Positions 19,980 to 34,500 of a stretch of DNA of 39,852 nucleotides are shown here, one piece after another. The first letter of the stretch is position 1. Each line of letters starts with the position of its first letter. The position numbers and the translations under genes are program-made. The DNA is from Plakobranchus ocellatus. Taxonomy: Eukaryota; Mollusca; Gastropoda; Plakobranchidae. The stretch is from contig BLXT01007679.1 in the NCBI GenBank assembly GCA_019648995.1, positions 762,761 to 802,612 on the forward strand. The letters run 5' to 3'. The notes beneath the pieces are model-generated. The model saw nothing but the letters and a program-made list of their open reading frames with translations. It had not been told where the DNA came from and ran no database searches.

Positions 19980-20175
19980 CTGTATGAGGTGTTTTATTAT
20001 CACATCTGTACATCGGGGGTAACTGAGTGCCCCCACATTTTAATAGCAATATAGTCTTATCCATATGTGTGGTGAACTGTGTGCCCCCATACCGTTTAGT
20101 AAAAAAAATCGCTGTATACCTATCCATATGTCGAGGGTAACAAAATCACTCCATACTTTACATAATAAAAAAATA
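19980..20175. repeat. Imperfect tandem repeat, period about 65 bp
   Basis: Three diverged units carry the series CATATGT or CATCTGTACAT, then GGGTAAC or GGTGAAC, then TGCCCCCAT or CACTCCAT. A related GGGGTAACAAAATTACCCC stretch, itself a palindrome, lies at about 20334. The units are too diverged for exact borders. Confidence 0.5.
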
Positions 20176-23100
20176 ATGGAGGGTTTTGGAAATGACCTCA
20201 GGTCAGTTCAAGAATGATTTTCTGTCAAAACTTTATTATGTAATGATGTCAAATTGAATTTTTTAAGAATACTTAAAAGCTGAAAGAAAAATTCCCATTT
20301 TAAGCATTTTCAAAAAATTAAAAACAAGCCTTGGGGTAACAAAATTACCCCACATGTACAGATATATACCTCTCTGCAGCGTTTTTTTTTTTTTTTAAAG
20401 GTAAAAATGAGAATGACTTGTATTTGGCAACTTTATCTGTTGATTTACAGTGAAATTTACGCTCGTATGTTATTTTAATGATTTCACAATACCTTTATTC
20501 TTTGCAAATTTTTTTCTTTTCCTATGCTGTCAGTGCCTCCAGTGAATTATCAAATTTATGAGATTAGAAAATACAAATGTAGATGCATTTAATTGCAGAG
20601 ACAATCACAGCTAAAAAAATACAAAGTAATTCGTTTCATAACAAATAAACTAACCTGTTTCAGCTCCAGATTTCACTATTGGAAAGTTTGTATAAAAAAA
20701 AAAAACAACCAAGAATTTGGTGTTGGGTGATTTTTCACTCGAGAGATTTCTTTTAATTTGACAAGTTAATATTAAACTTTACGAAATATATGTATGTAGT
20801 TGAGTGAATGGCTTATCGTAGTTCACCACTGGTTCACCAAAATATTTTTACAGTCCCTGTATGTTCTATTTAATTGTGTTCCACTGTGGTTGTAAAACAC
20901 AATCATTACAATTACATGCATAAATGAAACTAGATCTCCTGGATAACTAGTTTTCAATTTACAAATTATGAATACAATGCACTAGTTTTTAGCTTACATA
21001 CATGAATTTATTTTTTTTAAATTAAAAGAGGATTTATTCACAAAGAGTAATCCCATCTCTTTTTAAACTTGAGAGCGTGATGAATGCAACAAATTGTTTT
21101 ATATAGCTAAACTGCATTTGCTACTGGCTAGCAATGGACAAAGTTATAATAATGAGTATCTGTAGTATATGCAAGAATGACATGAAACTCCATAATATTG
21201 GTTTTTAAAAAATGTTTGGGCAGCTGTATGAATCCAAAGAATTTTTATTGCAAATGTACAACTATCAGTTTGAAATGCTCCTTTAAATGGATATAGATAG
21301 AAACTAATTTAGCTTATGAAACATTTTGCTGGAGGTGAAGGAGATATTGTAAATAAAAGATTTGCATCCCATACTCTAATTCAAGTAATCTGTTGGGTAT
21401 TCAAAATGTAATTATTATTAAATTTAATGAAATGTTCTCTTCCTATCATTTAATAAAATTTTATGTCAGCATTTTCTTTGGAAGCTTTTGATCTTCAGTG
21501 TATTAGGTACTTTTTGGTCAATATGCTGAGTAAAGGAAAAGAAAAAATTCTGGCTCAAGATTAATTTGCCTGGGGAAATCCTTTTTTTTTTTCACTTTAT
21601 GAAAGGGTCTCAAAGATGTTTAAAAACCATTGGTAAAGCTTAAAGAGAAGTATTTTGCATACTTTCAGTTGTTAGTCTTTTTTTTTTGTTTTTGTTCAAG
21701 TATATTCTATTTATTTGATGGTTATTTTTTTTACATTCCAGTTTAATCTGGATTATATTTTGATTTTATATCTAAAGGAGACATGCAGGAATAATTCTAT
21801 GTGTGGAAAGATAAAGCCAAAGAATGAAAAATGGTCTCCTTTTAATTCTTATTTTCACTTATATGCTATACCCCCAATTATGTTTCAAGGTATGTCCCTT
21901 ATTTCCAATCTTATAATAGATCTACTCAAGCAAACACTTTTCTGTAAAGAAAAAAAAATTAGGAAATGTCTTGAGTGAAAAACGCTTTAACAAAAACTAG
22001 TCCTAAGAAAATATATAATAAGGAACCTATTTCTCTAGAAAAATCGATGTAGAAAGTAAATTCAAAGGACATTGTGATGACTTTTTTTTATCCCCCCCCA
22101 AAAACAAAGAGGCTCAACTCAACTCAACTTTAAAAGCATTCAACCAAAAAAGCTGAACTGAATAGCTACAATAATCAAATTTCAATGCAATCATTCCTCA
22201 AATAAATTTACTGTGGGCTACATAGTGATCTACATGTATTATATTTCTTAGAAATAAAGCAGGGACTTAGACTTCATGTTTTTGATGAAATGCTCAATCC
22301 ATTTTGAACTTTGAGAAAAAAATTAATTATGCTGCAATCTAGCTAATAGTTATATTAGACACAATACATTTTTGGACACATTGAGATTACGTGGCTATAC
22401 CAATTCTGTGGATACATTAGCAAGTTTATTTTATTTTTTGAGTTGATATTGATAAAAAATTTACAAAGGTTCTAGTGCAGAAGTGACTTGTGTCTTAAAA
22501 GTTAAATTCAAATGATAACCTACTAAATTTGTGTGTAAAATATTTGAAGCACATCAACAATTGCATGAAGATAAGACAATGATTTTTTTCCACAACTTTA
22601 TTGAAAACAAAACATATCCTGTAAATGTGCATTATTTTTAAGCTATATTTCAAAAACATATTGTAACAAGTTAAAAAAAAAAAAAATTTCTCAATCCATT
22701 GAACTCTGAAGGATACAGAAAGCAAAAATCTGTACTAATAGTCTGCCGTTGTATCTATGAGTCAAAGGCTGGAAATTTAGAATGTTACTTATTCCCTTAA
22801 ATTATTATTTTGTACTCTTTTTTTTTTTCATTATGAAATGTGCTGTTTGATGATGATTACAGAGGTATATCTCAATTTCAATAGACTGCACTTAAGTGGG
22901 TGGAGATATTAAAAATAAATTCCTTAGCAGATTTCCAAGGAATATTCTTTTGTAATATTCATAAAACTAAAACGTTTTCAAATATTTTGCTTTAATCATA
23001 GAAACCAATTTGTGACAAATCAGGTCACATTTTGCTGAAAACTGGAAGTACTCAACTGATAGATTGTATTTGAATATTGATTTTCTTTTCAAAGAATTTT

Positions 23101-23824
23101 GGAAAATAAGCATTTTATTTGGTTCTCAAAAATATGTTTACTCTTTACTTTGTCAAACAACTTCAATAGGCAAGATCTCAAAATCATATATCTTTCATTT
23201 AATTTCAAAGGAATGCTGTGCCCAATATTTGCTATCTAAAATACAATACATAATCTAGGTAGGGAACCAAAGAAAAATGTTTCTCTGTAATGTGACGGGA
23301 AGGCAAAATGTTCTCTTTAGATTACAATGTTTTTTATTCTATGGAGCAAGCAACATCTCACTATAATCTGCAGAGATAAAAGGTTTTTTTCACATTGAAG
23401 ACTTTATGAAAGGAAAAGAAAAGAAATTGAATATGAAATGAGGCCAACATTAGAAGATCGATATTTAAAGCAATTAGGAAATGATGAATGCCATTTTTTT
23501 AAGGGTTTTTTTGAATGTCATCAAAAACTGATGGTTCTCTTTCCTAGAAAAAATGGAAAGACACAGACACTAGGATCAATTATGAGACACTCGAAAAGCT
23601 CTGAACATTGGTGACCTTGTGAGAATTGAGAAGACAAAGGAGTGACAAAACATTATCATCAATGTTGATCTCAGAGCTGATACTTCGAAAAAGAAAATAA
23701 TAGTAATGGAAAGAAACAGGAATACTAATAATTATGAAACATCTGGGTGACAGTAGAACTTGCGTTAACACTCATATACATGTGAAAAAAAATGCAATTG
23801 CCATGATATAAAATTCAAGGGCTG

Positions 23825-24030
23825 CTGCTAAATAAGTATCATAGCAATAACTGATGAATATTTAATGCATGAACTTCATTCTTTCTATAATGTGAAGTTT
23901 CAATTTAAGATTAAAACCAGATGGACACTGCTAAATAAGTATCATAGCAATGACTGATGAATATTTAATGCATGAACTTCATTCTTTCTATAATGTGAAG
24001 TTTCAATTTAAGATCAAAACCAGATGGACA
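23825..24030. repeat. Tandem duplication, two 103-bp units
   Basis: Units 23825-23927 and 23928-24030 are almost identical, with two differences by eye (CAATAACTG versus CAATGACTG, AAGATTAAAA versus AAGATCAAAA). The duplication must be recent. It carries no coding content. Confidence 0.95.
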
Positions 24031-25399
24031 GTGAAAAACAATGAAATTCAATGGCTGACATTAGAGAGAAATGACTAGAATGTTTAAGATATAATTGTGA
24101 TCTAAATCATATGTGGATGATCAATGACAAACACACAGAAAATTTCAACTTTCAACATATCTTACTCTTACAGTGATAAGCCCACTGTGTCAGAACAAAC
24201 CACTAGTCACGACTTCACGATTTTATTTTATTTAGTCGTATAATTGGTCATCAATGTTGCCTATATTGTCATAAACTGGACCATCAGTTGATATGTTTAG
24301 GGATAGCACAAGACATGACTCAAAGTCACACAAAAATAATCATAAATTTATTTTTGCTATGAATGTAGCTTTACGAAAAAATGGTTTAGAAAATAAGTGT
24401 GAATGAATTTTTATTGACAAGTTCCTGAATATAATCTTAATAAGTCTTTCTCTTGAAAGCATTTGCTATTTACTTGCACATCTTGCAATTCTTCCATCCT
24501 TCATTTATTAATGCTAATGATTCAATTCTATTAAAGAAATAAAGTTCCATTGATTAAGGAGGTTCCTTACCTATTTTCATCATATAGGTTTAGCTCACGA
24601 TAAAAGTTTTGTGAGAAAGAGCCATCAGAACTTCAGTGTACCCTTGCAAAGACTTTACAAAAACTGTTAAAAATGATCATTGGCTAGGCCATTAAATATG
24701 TATCTGAAAGGGAAAGTCCTATAAAATCTATTCAAAGTGACTGACTTTCATGATATAGTGGAGTTATCATCACAGAACTTTATAAAATTTGTTGGGTTAT
24801 CACCACTTTTTCATAAGGCCACATCTTATCAACCGTGCCTTAACACTTTTCTTCCACATCCGGTTTTTATAGAGTTTCCCTTCAATCCACATGGCCCAAG
24901 GCAGGGTTCAGAAAAACGAGGGTGTGTTACAAAAAAAATTATTTCTCTGGTTGTTCTTGACCTTGCAATGTGATATTTACAGGACATTTAGGAAAATGAA
25001 CAAGCTTTTGTATGATATCTTTTGTTTTGAGAATTTGGGTCATTTGACCCATGTTATTCAGGGCGAAAGTGAGCTAAATGGTGAAAATCATTGAAAACCA
25101 TTTCTTTTGGATGTTGAGAAGAAATAAGGGAAGAATAAAGTCTTGAAAAGTATTGAACAGGCTTTGCCCACAATGGAGAAACATAATGCACCCAAAATTT
25201 AGGTCTAAAAGAATAAAATTAAAAGACCTATAAAGATCATGGATTTCTTGTTAGTCATTTTTTCTGTTGTGCGTGTTTGTTTTGTTCAGCGTTGGTTATG
25301 TGTATAATACTTAGAAAATTACAACTTGACGACAGAATTTGACATACCACGAAGTAAAATAATCCAATCCAAACCATTTTAGTCAGATTCAAACAGATT

Positions 25400-25951
25400 A
25401 TCTAGTTCATAGGCTTCCCACTGATAGTTTGTTGTGGTGTCAGTGTCAGTGTTGCGGTCAGCTGTTGAGCCACACCCCCTTTCAACATTGCCTACTCAAC
25501 TCGGCGTAGATCAAGGTCTAGACCTAGAAGTTGGACTATCACTTTCACTTTCAGACCAATCTGATCCCGATCCGAGTTATTTTTATCAAAATTTAGTCAC
25601 GAATCATCGCTCCCATCATCAAATTCAACACCCTGTGCATGTCTGTTGCCCTTGGCAACGTCACTGTCCTCAGAATCTAACATATTTTGTCATAATTTTC
25701 TCAAAATGCATCAAATCTTCATGGAAAAATTCATGGGGAAGCCCCAAGCCCCAAACCCTTAGGAAGTAGGTCAAAACAAATAGAAATAAGCAGGCGCGCA
25801 AGGGACAGTACTCTAACAATTGTTTTGTCGCCAGGTAGCTTGTGGACGGAGCTAATATAGGTCGGCGGTCGCATTTATGCGACATGTACATGTGGAAGAA
25901 AAGTGTTAATGTAGCCCCACAATTTTGTGGTATCATCAAGTTGGGGGTTAA
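25400..25951 (-). mobile_element. Possible piggyBac-like 5' fragment
   Basis: Read on the minus strand, TTAA (25948-25951) is followed by CCCCCAACTTG, the TTAA-CCC start typical of piggyBac elements, with a short palindrome CCACAATTTTGTGG (25917-25930) nearby. About 250 bp further in, a decayed frame shows acidic blocks DSEDSDVAKG and VEFDDGSDDS, then DWSESESDS in another frame, like the acidic N-terminus of piggyBac transposases. No catalytic domain and no second end were found, so this is only a suggestion. Confidence 0.3.
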
Positions 25952-26636
25952 ATTAACTCAATTTCAATTTGATCATGAAAAGATCAATTTGGTTCTCTAT
26001 GAAAATCTCTGTCATTATAAAATAAAAAAGGACTCAATTTTTAAAAATAAAATGTAAAAATAAATCTGTATATTTCTATTATAAAAACCAGTTGCTTTAG
26101 GTGTAAAAATTGTAGTAATCAGCAGCTTTGGTTTTGATGAGACTGCTGGGAATCATCGCAAGAAAAAAACATGAAATTGCTCAACTTCTATCAGCAGCTG
26201 AGGTTAATTTCCTTTACACAATGCAGAAACTGATAATGAAGCTATGCAGGTTTGTTTTTTTTGTTAATTTTTTTTTTATACATTTATGACTTTATCAAAT
26301 TGTTGATGTTAAAGAATAAAGGTCTTAAAAATATTTTTGTTCTATAAAATAAAACAAAAGAAATGACAACAGAAAAAACAATCTAAGGGGCTGACAATTT
26401 CCTCAGAAATAAAAATAATCCAAAATTAAGTTTCTCTGAAGCAAAATGAAAGGGATGGGTGCAAGAGAAGATTGTTTTTACATAAGAATCCTCGTGGCAT
26501 TGTAAAATTAACAAGCTAATATTTTCAAACAAAATTCTCACAGTTGTGACAAAACGATTGTGAACTTTTAACAGAAATTAAGAATTATAATATACATTCT
26601 ACTTTCAAAGAACAAAAGTGTTAACAAAATGTAAAA

Positions 26637-27848
26637 TGCAATGGGGTTCAAAAAGTCTTTGGTCTTAATATGAAGGAATGAAACGGAAATTTGTAACTGA
26701 CCAAACATATTTTCTACATTGTCATCCTACTGAGTTACACATTTCTGCCACCTCTATTTGACCTTCAAAATTCTTTGAGAGAAAAACGATCTCAAACGGG
26801 TCCCCAATCAGTCTTCAACAGCTTCACTGGCTTCCTTGTTGTCCTGGAAACATGATCCTTTGGTTGATTTATTTCTTAGGTAAGGAAACAGAAAAATAGT
26901 GAGGGGGCCAGATCTGGTGAATGCACTGAGTTTAGCAGGATTTCAAAGCTACACTTTTTGACCGTCTCGACCATTTGCTACGCTCTGTATGCAGAGGAGT
27001 TCTCATAGTCATACAGAAGGAGGACTTAGCTAGTGTTTTCCATGCCTTTTTTTCGCCAATTTATTCTACAATTTATGAACAAACCTGGGTAGTAATCTCT
27101 TGTGACTGTTTTTGCAATTTAAAGTTAGTCAGGCATGGTGATACCTTCACTATCAGAAAAACAGCAGCATGACCTTTTCTCTTGACTGTGTTACCATTGC
27201 CTTTTTTTTTTGTTGTCTGAATCAAAATCATAAATCCCCGTTTCAACCATAGTCACCACCTCTCTAAAGAAATGTGTCATTTGACTCAATCTGTTGGAGG
27301 GTCCTACAGGACTTTTACTCACTTGTGAAAAGGCAGGATACCCACAGTGTGGCCACCTTATTCATGTTAAGATGGCCATTGACAATCATTTCAAATGACC
27401 CTAAACAGCTACACTAAAATGAATCTAGTTTCACTTTGTCTTGTAGAACTAGTTTCTTCAGTTACCACAAGTGATGGGTGCTCTTTACGAGCTTCATCTA
27501 TCACTGACTTCAATCAAGATTTGAATGTTCTAACCAAGCATAAAACAGTAGTATAGCTAGGACATTCTCAACCATCAGCTTAGACAGTTCCTTAAAATCT
27601 TCAATGGTGATTTTCCTTGCAAGTGTAGAAACTTGATAACACAATATTACTAAACAGGCATCATAGCAAAACAAATGATTTTTGCCACTGATTTTATTGA
27701 ACGCACTGACTGATGCCTTAACTTGTCCCATTTTCTTGAATATTTGCATAACTGTTCCAAATAAATTGTCTAAAAAGTATGCACAACCCTATTATCATAC
27801 AAGTCCTTCAGAGTCAGACCAAAGACTTGTTGAATCCTCCATTGTAAT
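26637..27848 (-). mobile_element. Tc1/mariner transposon relic
   Basis: Two imperfect terminal inverted repeats of about 28 bp enclose the unit. The left end reads GGGGTTCAAAAAGTCTTTGG and the right end, inverted, GGAGGATTCAACAAGTCTTTGG. In between, the minus strand encodes a decayed transposase in the family order: LNMNKVATLWVSCLFT (the LGMxRVxARWVPxxLT linker), SREKVMLLFF, then an MVETVKKCSFEIL and HSPDLAPS-type block near 26960. The catalytic triad cannot be traced intact. It is a different mariner lineage from the fold-back element. Confidence 0.75.
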
Positions 27849-28406
27849 TAAAACAAAACAACGCAGAAACTTATTTACAGATTGAAAATAGAAATAATAA
27901 TGTGTCACATGGATTCAGTTCAGAAGCTGCATAGTCACAGTATTCATTTAAGAATTGGACTAAACAAAGAGAGACAAAAGTGACCCTGAGACTGAGGCTG
28001 GTATCCATATATTGTGCAATGGTCAAAAACTGAGTCAATTGCTCTCAATGTGTTTTTTGAGAATATCACACCATACTGCTGATATGTCTAAAAATTTAAA
28101 ATGTTCAGACTTTACAGAGAAGCTAAATCTTTAAAAAAACAATTGAAAGACTTTTTTATTACTTTTATGGCAATTGTGCACAGTTAGGTTTGCAAAAAAA
28201 AAAAAAAAAGAAAGAAAAAGAAATTGACTGAAAATTGTTTTTTTATGTAAGATGATCTTTTAAAAACAAAGACAAAGATTTATCTGTCAAATACCCACAT
28301 ATTTTCAAATGTAAATTTGTTCAACTCAAATCTATTGAAAAAGCTTTTTAAAAAATTATCACCTGCGCAATCATTTAAAAATTAAAAAATGTTACTATTT
28401 GAACTA
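27849..28406. other. Intergenic stretch between the mariner relic and the HMG-box gene
   Basis: AT-rich with poly-A tracts (for example 28196-28210). No feature was supported. Confidence 0.5.
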
Positions 28407-28412
28407 TTTATT
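28407..28412 (-). terminator. Candidate polyadenylation signal of the HMG-box gene
   Basis: AATAAA on the minus strand (TTTATT on the plus strand), about 100 bp after the stop codon of the last exon. Confidence 0.45.
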
Positions 28413-28512
28413 ACTTAGTTCTGAGATTTTAAACAGATACTTTTTAAAGCCAAAAACATATCCAAGCTTTACATAATAATGACATATCTGTATTCATTCA
28501 GCATAAATTAAA

Positions 28513-28588
28513 TCACATATGGTTTTGAAGTTGACAATTTGCATCCAGAATCTTCTGCAGTTCTTGGGCACAAAACTTTGCCTTTTCT
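28513..28588 (-). CDS. HMG-box gene, last exon
   Basis: Codes TEKAKFCAQELQKILDAN then CQLQNHM and TGA at 28513-28515. It is the end of the third HMG helix plus a short tail. The acceptor is CAAATTTCAG and the phase (2) matches the previous exon. Confidence 0.8.
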
Positions 28589-31500
28589 CTGAAATTTGAA
28601 GGAAAAAAAAAGAAACATTCATTTTTTAACTGCTTCAGGGTGAACTTTCGAGCTGTTTCAGAGGGGTGAAAATGCAAATAGATGCTGTACTTTTTTGCAA
28701 ATTAGTGAGAAATTGCATATTCATGTAATTCAATAATGCTTGCACAGAGAAATAAAAAAAAAATTACCTGTTGTTGGTAAATCATGATTGTCCAATATGC
28801 AATCAGTTCTTATTAATGGTAGAATTTGAACTAGGGTTTGTAAAGCTCAAATAAACATACTAGAAAACTCCTTAATCAAACCTCAGACTATTTAAAAATG
28901 TTTGTGAAATTTTATTTAGAATATCTGATGGCACTGAAACTAAGGCAATTAATTTCTAAGAATATCTCTAATAAAGGGGGAGCACCGCACATCCATTGAC
29001 ATAATGATGCAAATTCTGACACAGTGGTATTTCTTTAAAATGAAAGCTGCTAAACTGAAAAAATTTAATAAACCGCAAAAATTTCCTTGCTTGTGCATTT
29101 CTCCTGTTTGTCTTTGCATTATCATGTGCATTAAACCGAAAGATTTCTGACAAACATTGCCTTTCAACCAAAAGATTCTCACCTGCCTCATCCTAAAGAT
29201 GACCTAACAAAACAGATAAACACGTAAAAAAAAACACAGGGGAAAATGTGTGCTAATGCTTGTCTCAACCCATCTCCAGCCTAGCGATGTTGAGCCATGC
29301 GCTATAGAAGAGGCTATTACTGTTAGTCAACGGCAAATCATGAATGCAACGCTTTGTTCCTCATGATAGATTAGACCTAATGAAGAGAGATGCTTTAAAT
29401 TACCTTATCTACATGTAGGCTACCACTCCCTATAAGCGACAATATGATTTTAGCTAATCCAATACTGTCACTGGATAACACAGATGTAATTGGGTACTGA
29501 AGGTTTTACAAATAATCTTCATGGTTGGACAGAAGGGAAGTGGGAAAGGAAGACAGGATGTCCGTGGAAATCGGGTGCAATGAAAGACTGCTTCAACCAA
29601 TTCCGTGCCATTTATTGTAACTTTTATAAGAATTATTTTCTGGGGAAATCGACTCCAGTGGTTGGACATTTTGTCTGAGAATAATCAACTATGAAACTCC
29701 CTAAACCAAATGATTTTGAAGGGCCCCAAAATTCGTTTTAAAGAGATTACACTAAATTTAAAACCTATTTTGAAACATCATACCATATCTAATTAAAAAA
29801 AAAATTATAAGCGTAGTTGATTCAAATCATACGTATAAGGCCGCTGCTCTTCACTAGACATTGATCTCCAGGCATGACCCATTAATTTACTAATCATTGC
29901 AGTGTGGAAACCGGGGTGCTTTCTGCAAGAAATGAAAAAAAAAAACTCACATCAAACACAAAAGGGATACATGTAACTGACCTGTACTTAAAAATAACTT
30001 AATAGGAATGCTATAGGCATTATGTCCGATTTAAATTGGAGAAATAATATTTTTTTAATAAAGACATACAAATAACGTTTTATTTTTCTAAGAGGGGAAA
30101 GTAGACAAAAATAGATTTAAATATCTTAGAAATAAAACCTTTTTTGGCACTTTTAGAGGTAAGTAGGCCTATATCACAGATTGGATGGAAAATGTTCAAT
30201 GACATTGGAAATAAAAAGGTTATAATTTTTCTTAGATTAAACTATGACCAATCATGAAATATGTGCAAATTAAGAAGCACTATGATAGCATGCACATTAT
30301 CATACTTTTCAAAAGTGTCGTCACGAGGAAGAAAGAAAAATTTCTCCAAAAAGGACAACCCTGAGCAATACTTGAAAAATAAAATGAAAAAGCTTGGGGA
30401 ACAACCAACAATAAATTGGCTAAACTTTTAAAGGCCAATGCAATTATTTTCTCTTAATCTTAATTTTTTTTACAACACTTACTGTATAAACTTCTTCCTG
30501 TGAATTCTGCTATACATCATAAAACCGTTCATCCAAGAGGATTTTCTAAGGTCCAGTTTGGATTGTAAAGAACCACTTGTTTCTTTCAAAACTTTAGAAC
30601 ACTCTTCTTCTAAAACATTTTCAGTTCTGCAAGGTTAAAGAAGCAAAAATTAAAATAGTCTAGACACATTTCTTATTAAAAAGGCTTGACAAAAATTGAA
30701 AAAATTCCTGCAAGGTATTATGAAAAGAGGTCAAAGATGACATAGACAGAGAAAAAGGTTGAGCAATACTAATAATAATGGACAGGATTAAAATATAAAA
30801 ATATATAAAAAAAGTAAATATTTGTGATGCATACTCCTCAAGACTATTATTGCTGACACGAGTCATCAAAAGTAGAGTCAAAACATCTATAAAAAGCCCC
30901 CCCCCCCCAAAAAAAAAGGACGTTCATAAAAATATAATTCATCAGGCCTGCGAGAAATGAAGTTTAGGTTAGTCTAATTTTCTAGATGTAACAAGTATCA
31001 ATACAGCACCTTCCCTTAATGGTGGAAGCATCCAATACCTATGAATTCAAGCTAATGCATATGCCATCTGCATGATAATGGCTAACAAGTTATAAATGCA
31101 CATGCCATCTGCATGATAATGGCTAACAAGTTATAAATGCACATGCCATCTGCATATAAAATACGTAAATCCATATAAAGAGTTGCATTTGTAACTGCAT
31201 TTACGTAAATACGTAAATCCATATAAAGAGTTGCATTTGTAACTGCCAAGTGCCCTCTCTCAATCAGACATGACAAAAAGAATAAAACTCTTCGGTTAGA
31301 ATTGAAAGTGATTTGCCAACAGAAAGGAATGAGCTTAGAAAATGTTTATACATAAAAAATTGTTACCCACACAGCAGCATTCTCATCCCACTCAATTATT
31401 TCTTTTTTCAGTAAGCCATGCAACTCTGATGCTGATAACATTATTTCAGTTTCTGCTTGAACCTGGATTTCTGAGGCTGTGTAGAATAAAAAGGTTAAGA

Positions 31501-34500
31501 CATAGCAAAGATGCAGTTTCATCAGCATAGTGAATGGAAAACAATTGAATTTCATCAAGTAAAGAAAGTTCATTGTTTTCATCTGAACGAAAAGTGAAAA
31601 ATGTCATACTTATTAAGTGCTATATTAATAGATTATAAAGAGATAATGCCAAAAGGGGGTTTAGCACCATTCTGATAGTCATAAGAATTTCTGTGAATCG
31701 TGTTTGAAAAAAAAAAAATTAATAAATGCTTAAATTTAGGTTTTTGAATTACATCAGTTTTGGATGCATTCATCCTTGCTGTTAAACTGAGCAAATACTT
31801 TCATAAATATAAGAAAACCACTATAAAATCACCTATCAAAATCCTATTTATTTTTTACCTTGATCTACTTAAAATATTTCTTTCATAGTCTCTCAATCAT
31901 GGCTTTTGCTTTACAATGGTGAAAAAACTGCAACTATTTTTCATCCTTTTTGGCAATAAATTGGATACATTGTTAGTAAAGCATGGTAATCCTTTCTTTA
32001 TAATATTCAAAAAGAAGATAAAAAAAGATGCCACCTGATATCTCTTTCTTTATCCAGTGTGCAGCTTCCTTGAAGCTCTCATCAAATTCAACAGGAATAT
32101 CTTGAGCCAAGTTGGAAATATTATAGAGTGGAGTTCTCTTAGGGCTTGATTGTTTACGTTTACTGAGGCGGAGAGGAACCATCTGGTAAAAATGAATGTA
32201 ATTACTCCATCACCATGACAAAGTCAATACCACCTCTGAGCTAAGCATTGACAATATTGATGTCCATCTATTCCTCCTGTAAAACAGTAATACCCCAGCC
32301 AGTTCAATTGAGACATTCCTTGTTCAAATCGCATCCCTATTGTCCCAACATCCTGCCACCTCTATCATGTTACTTTACTGGTCATAACATGCAGTTGATA
32401 GATCTATACCCACAGGTGCACCAACCGTGGCTTCCCCCTCTTGTGGCATATAAAAAAAGAGCATGATTGATGATTCACTATTCAATCAAGGCTCATTGCT
32501 GAGCTCCTTCCTTTCTACCTTTTCTCCACATGATCATAGACTATAGAAGAGTACACACCCATCTACATTGCCTACACTCAAAACAAATCAAGTCACTTCT
32601 ATACAAGAAAAATAATTTTCTGTACATAAACTTGAGCAAGAAATCAACAAGATGAATTTAAAACAACTAGAACACTACAGAAAATTTCAGTTTAACCAAA
32701 AGTTGTCAAATGGCTGCGCCCAAACAAAGAAATATTGGGTAAAATTACTAACTTTGAGTCTTCCAAATTTTAATTATGTGGAAACAACTGTGCTCTTCCT
32801 ACAACAATCTTCAAGGAATAGACCTTTATCTAGGTAAAAACAATGCATGATGGTGTGCCATCACAGGTCAATGCAACCATTCTTCCTATCTTCATTATTA
32901 AAATGGTGGGCACTATGTAAGACATCAATGACCAAACCCACATTTTAAGCCTGCAAGTTGCAGCACAAAAACATTCTCATACGGGTTCTTAAACACACAC
33001 ACACACACTCTCTCTTTCTCCGAAGATGACTGGCTGGTGTCGATTCTATCACTCATCGTTTAAAAAAAAAGAAGATAGATTGGAAGATAGTCTTAGTGCA
33101 ATTTGATTGCAATTTGATTACAAGCAACCATATTTACTATTAGATATAGAGCAATAAAAAGTGAATACCGGTCCCACTGCAGGCCAGCTCTTCTGTATGT
33201 ACAATAATCATTTCACACATTTTCCATAAAATAAGGAGTATTTTTCTATTCCAATTCTTAATTTTACCACAAAAAATATCTTTAAAATATGGCAATTTTC
33301 TTTGGAACACAGGGCCCAGCCAATATCTCAGAGCAAACAAATTTTCTTCCATAGATTTAATCTGGAAATTTTGTCTTCCATAAGATTTATTATAAAATAA
33401 AGTAACTAGAAAGGAAATCTATTATATTCACAGCAATGAAACAACTGTTTGGTATTCAAGGGGTCCTTACTATGTTTAATGCACAAAAAGTCATCAAAGC
33501 CATGAGTGAGCAGTTTCAGTTTATAAAATTACTCACTTGGGTATCATCCCTTGTAGAAGGCATGCATTCTTCAGATTTTCCATCATCAAAGGCAAAATCT
33601 TTTGCACTACAGCTAGCACATGGAACAACCTGGCTTAGATTGAAAACCCTCTTATGGCAAGGTGAGCGTATTTTATTTGGCAAAGTACCGGCTATTTTTT
33701 CTGCAGGGAGGCTAGACTCATGAGAGCTTTTTTGACCCTGGGACAAAGTTTTGTTTCTGTGCTTGTCAGACTTTTCCATCTTCTGTGTAGGAATGACCTT
33801 ATCAGGGGAAACAACCTCTGTGTGGGATATATCATATGTCTGATCTTCAGGAGTGTGTGGGTCACACTGGATACCAAAGATGCTGGTTGTGCCCTAGGGA
33901 AACAAAAGGAGAGTATCACTCTTAATAAGACAATAATTCTTGCTTAGTAATCTCACCATGTGTAGGGACCTTACTTTTTTCTTGCCATGCATCAAAGTCA
34001 AATAATTTGCCTCTACTTGCCTTGTCATTTTTATTTTTGCCATATTCAAAGCAACCAAATTGGTTTTGGATTCATAAAAGAGAACAGATTGAATTAAATG
34101 GACCCCGTATGGTGACTAAAGCACTCACCAAGCATGGTAGACAAGCACCTTAGATATTGAATATTGCACTACTGTTCACACAGTATCAACAGTATCTCAT
34201 TTTTTTAAAGGGATAATTTTAATCAATTTCATGTTTATACTTATTTAGGGGAGGAACAGTTGCTTACCTGATAGGGCAGTTGACTAACAGCCCGAGTAAG
34301 TCAATTTTTTATTGCCCATCTGTATCCACCAAGCATTATATACATAGCTAGATTTCTTAAGACCCAGCAAAAGTAAAGACAGTGAGGAAAGCCGTGGCAA
34401 ATTACCTCAGAATTCTCAGAATGTGTATGCCAAGAACAATCAGAACTATTATTCTCAATGCTTGGACCAAGCTTGACAATCCACCTTTTACTCATTTATG

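Larger units (their letters stand above)
19366..25390. other. Long AT-rich intergenic region without a recognised gene
   Basis: No reading frame here shows family similarity, codon regularity or credible splice context. Apart from the repeats listed separately (19980-20175 and 23825-24030) I see only poly-A/T tracts and low-complexity sequence. Confidence 0.6.

Noticed and set aside
25434..25769. A 111-codon plus-strand frame
   Set aside because: No family similarity. The opposite strand shows acidic blocks and a TTAA-CCC end, so a decayed transposon on the minus strand explains it better.
29165..29182. A 10-bp micro-exon between AG and GTGAGA on the minus strand, in the HMG-box gene
   Set aside because: Its inclusion would break the frame between two exons that already join in phase within the HMG box.
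28949..29191. Two overlapping minus-strand frames of 67 and 80 codons in the last intron of the HMG-box gene
   Set aside because: No similarity and no fitting splice sites. They overlap each other in different frames and look fortuitous.
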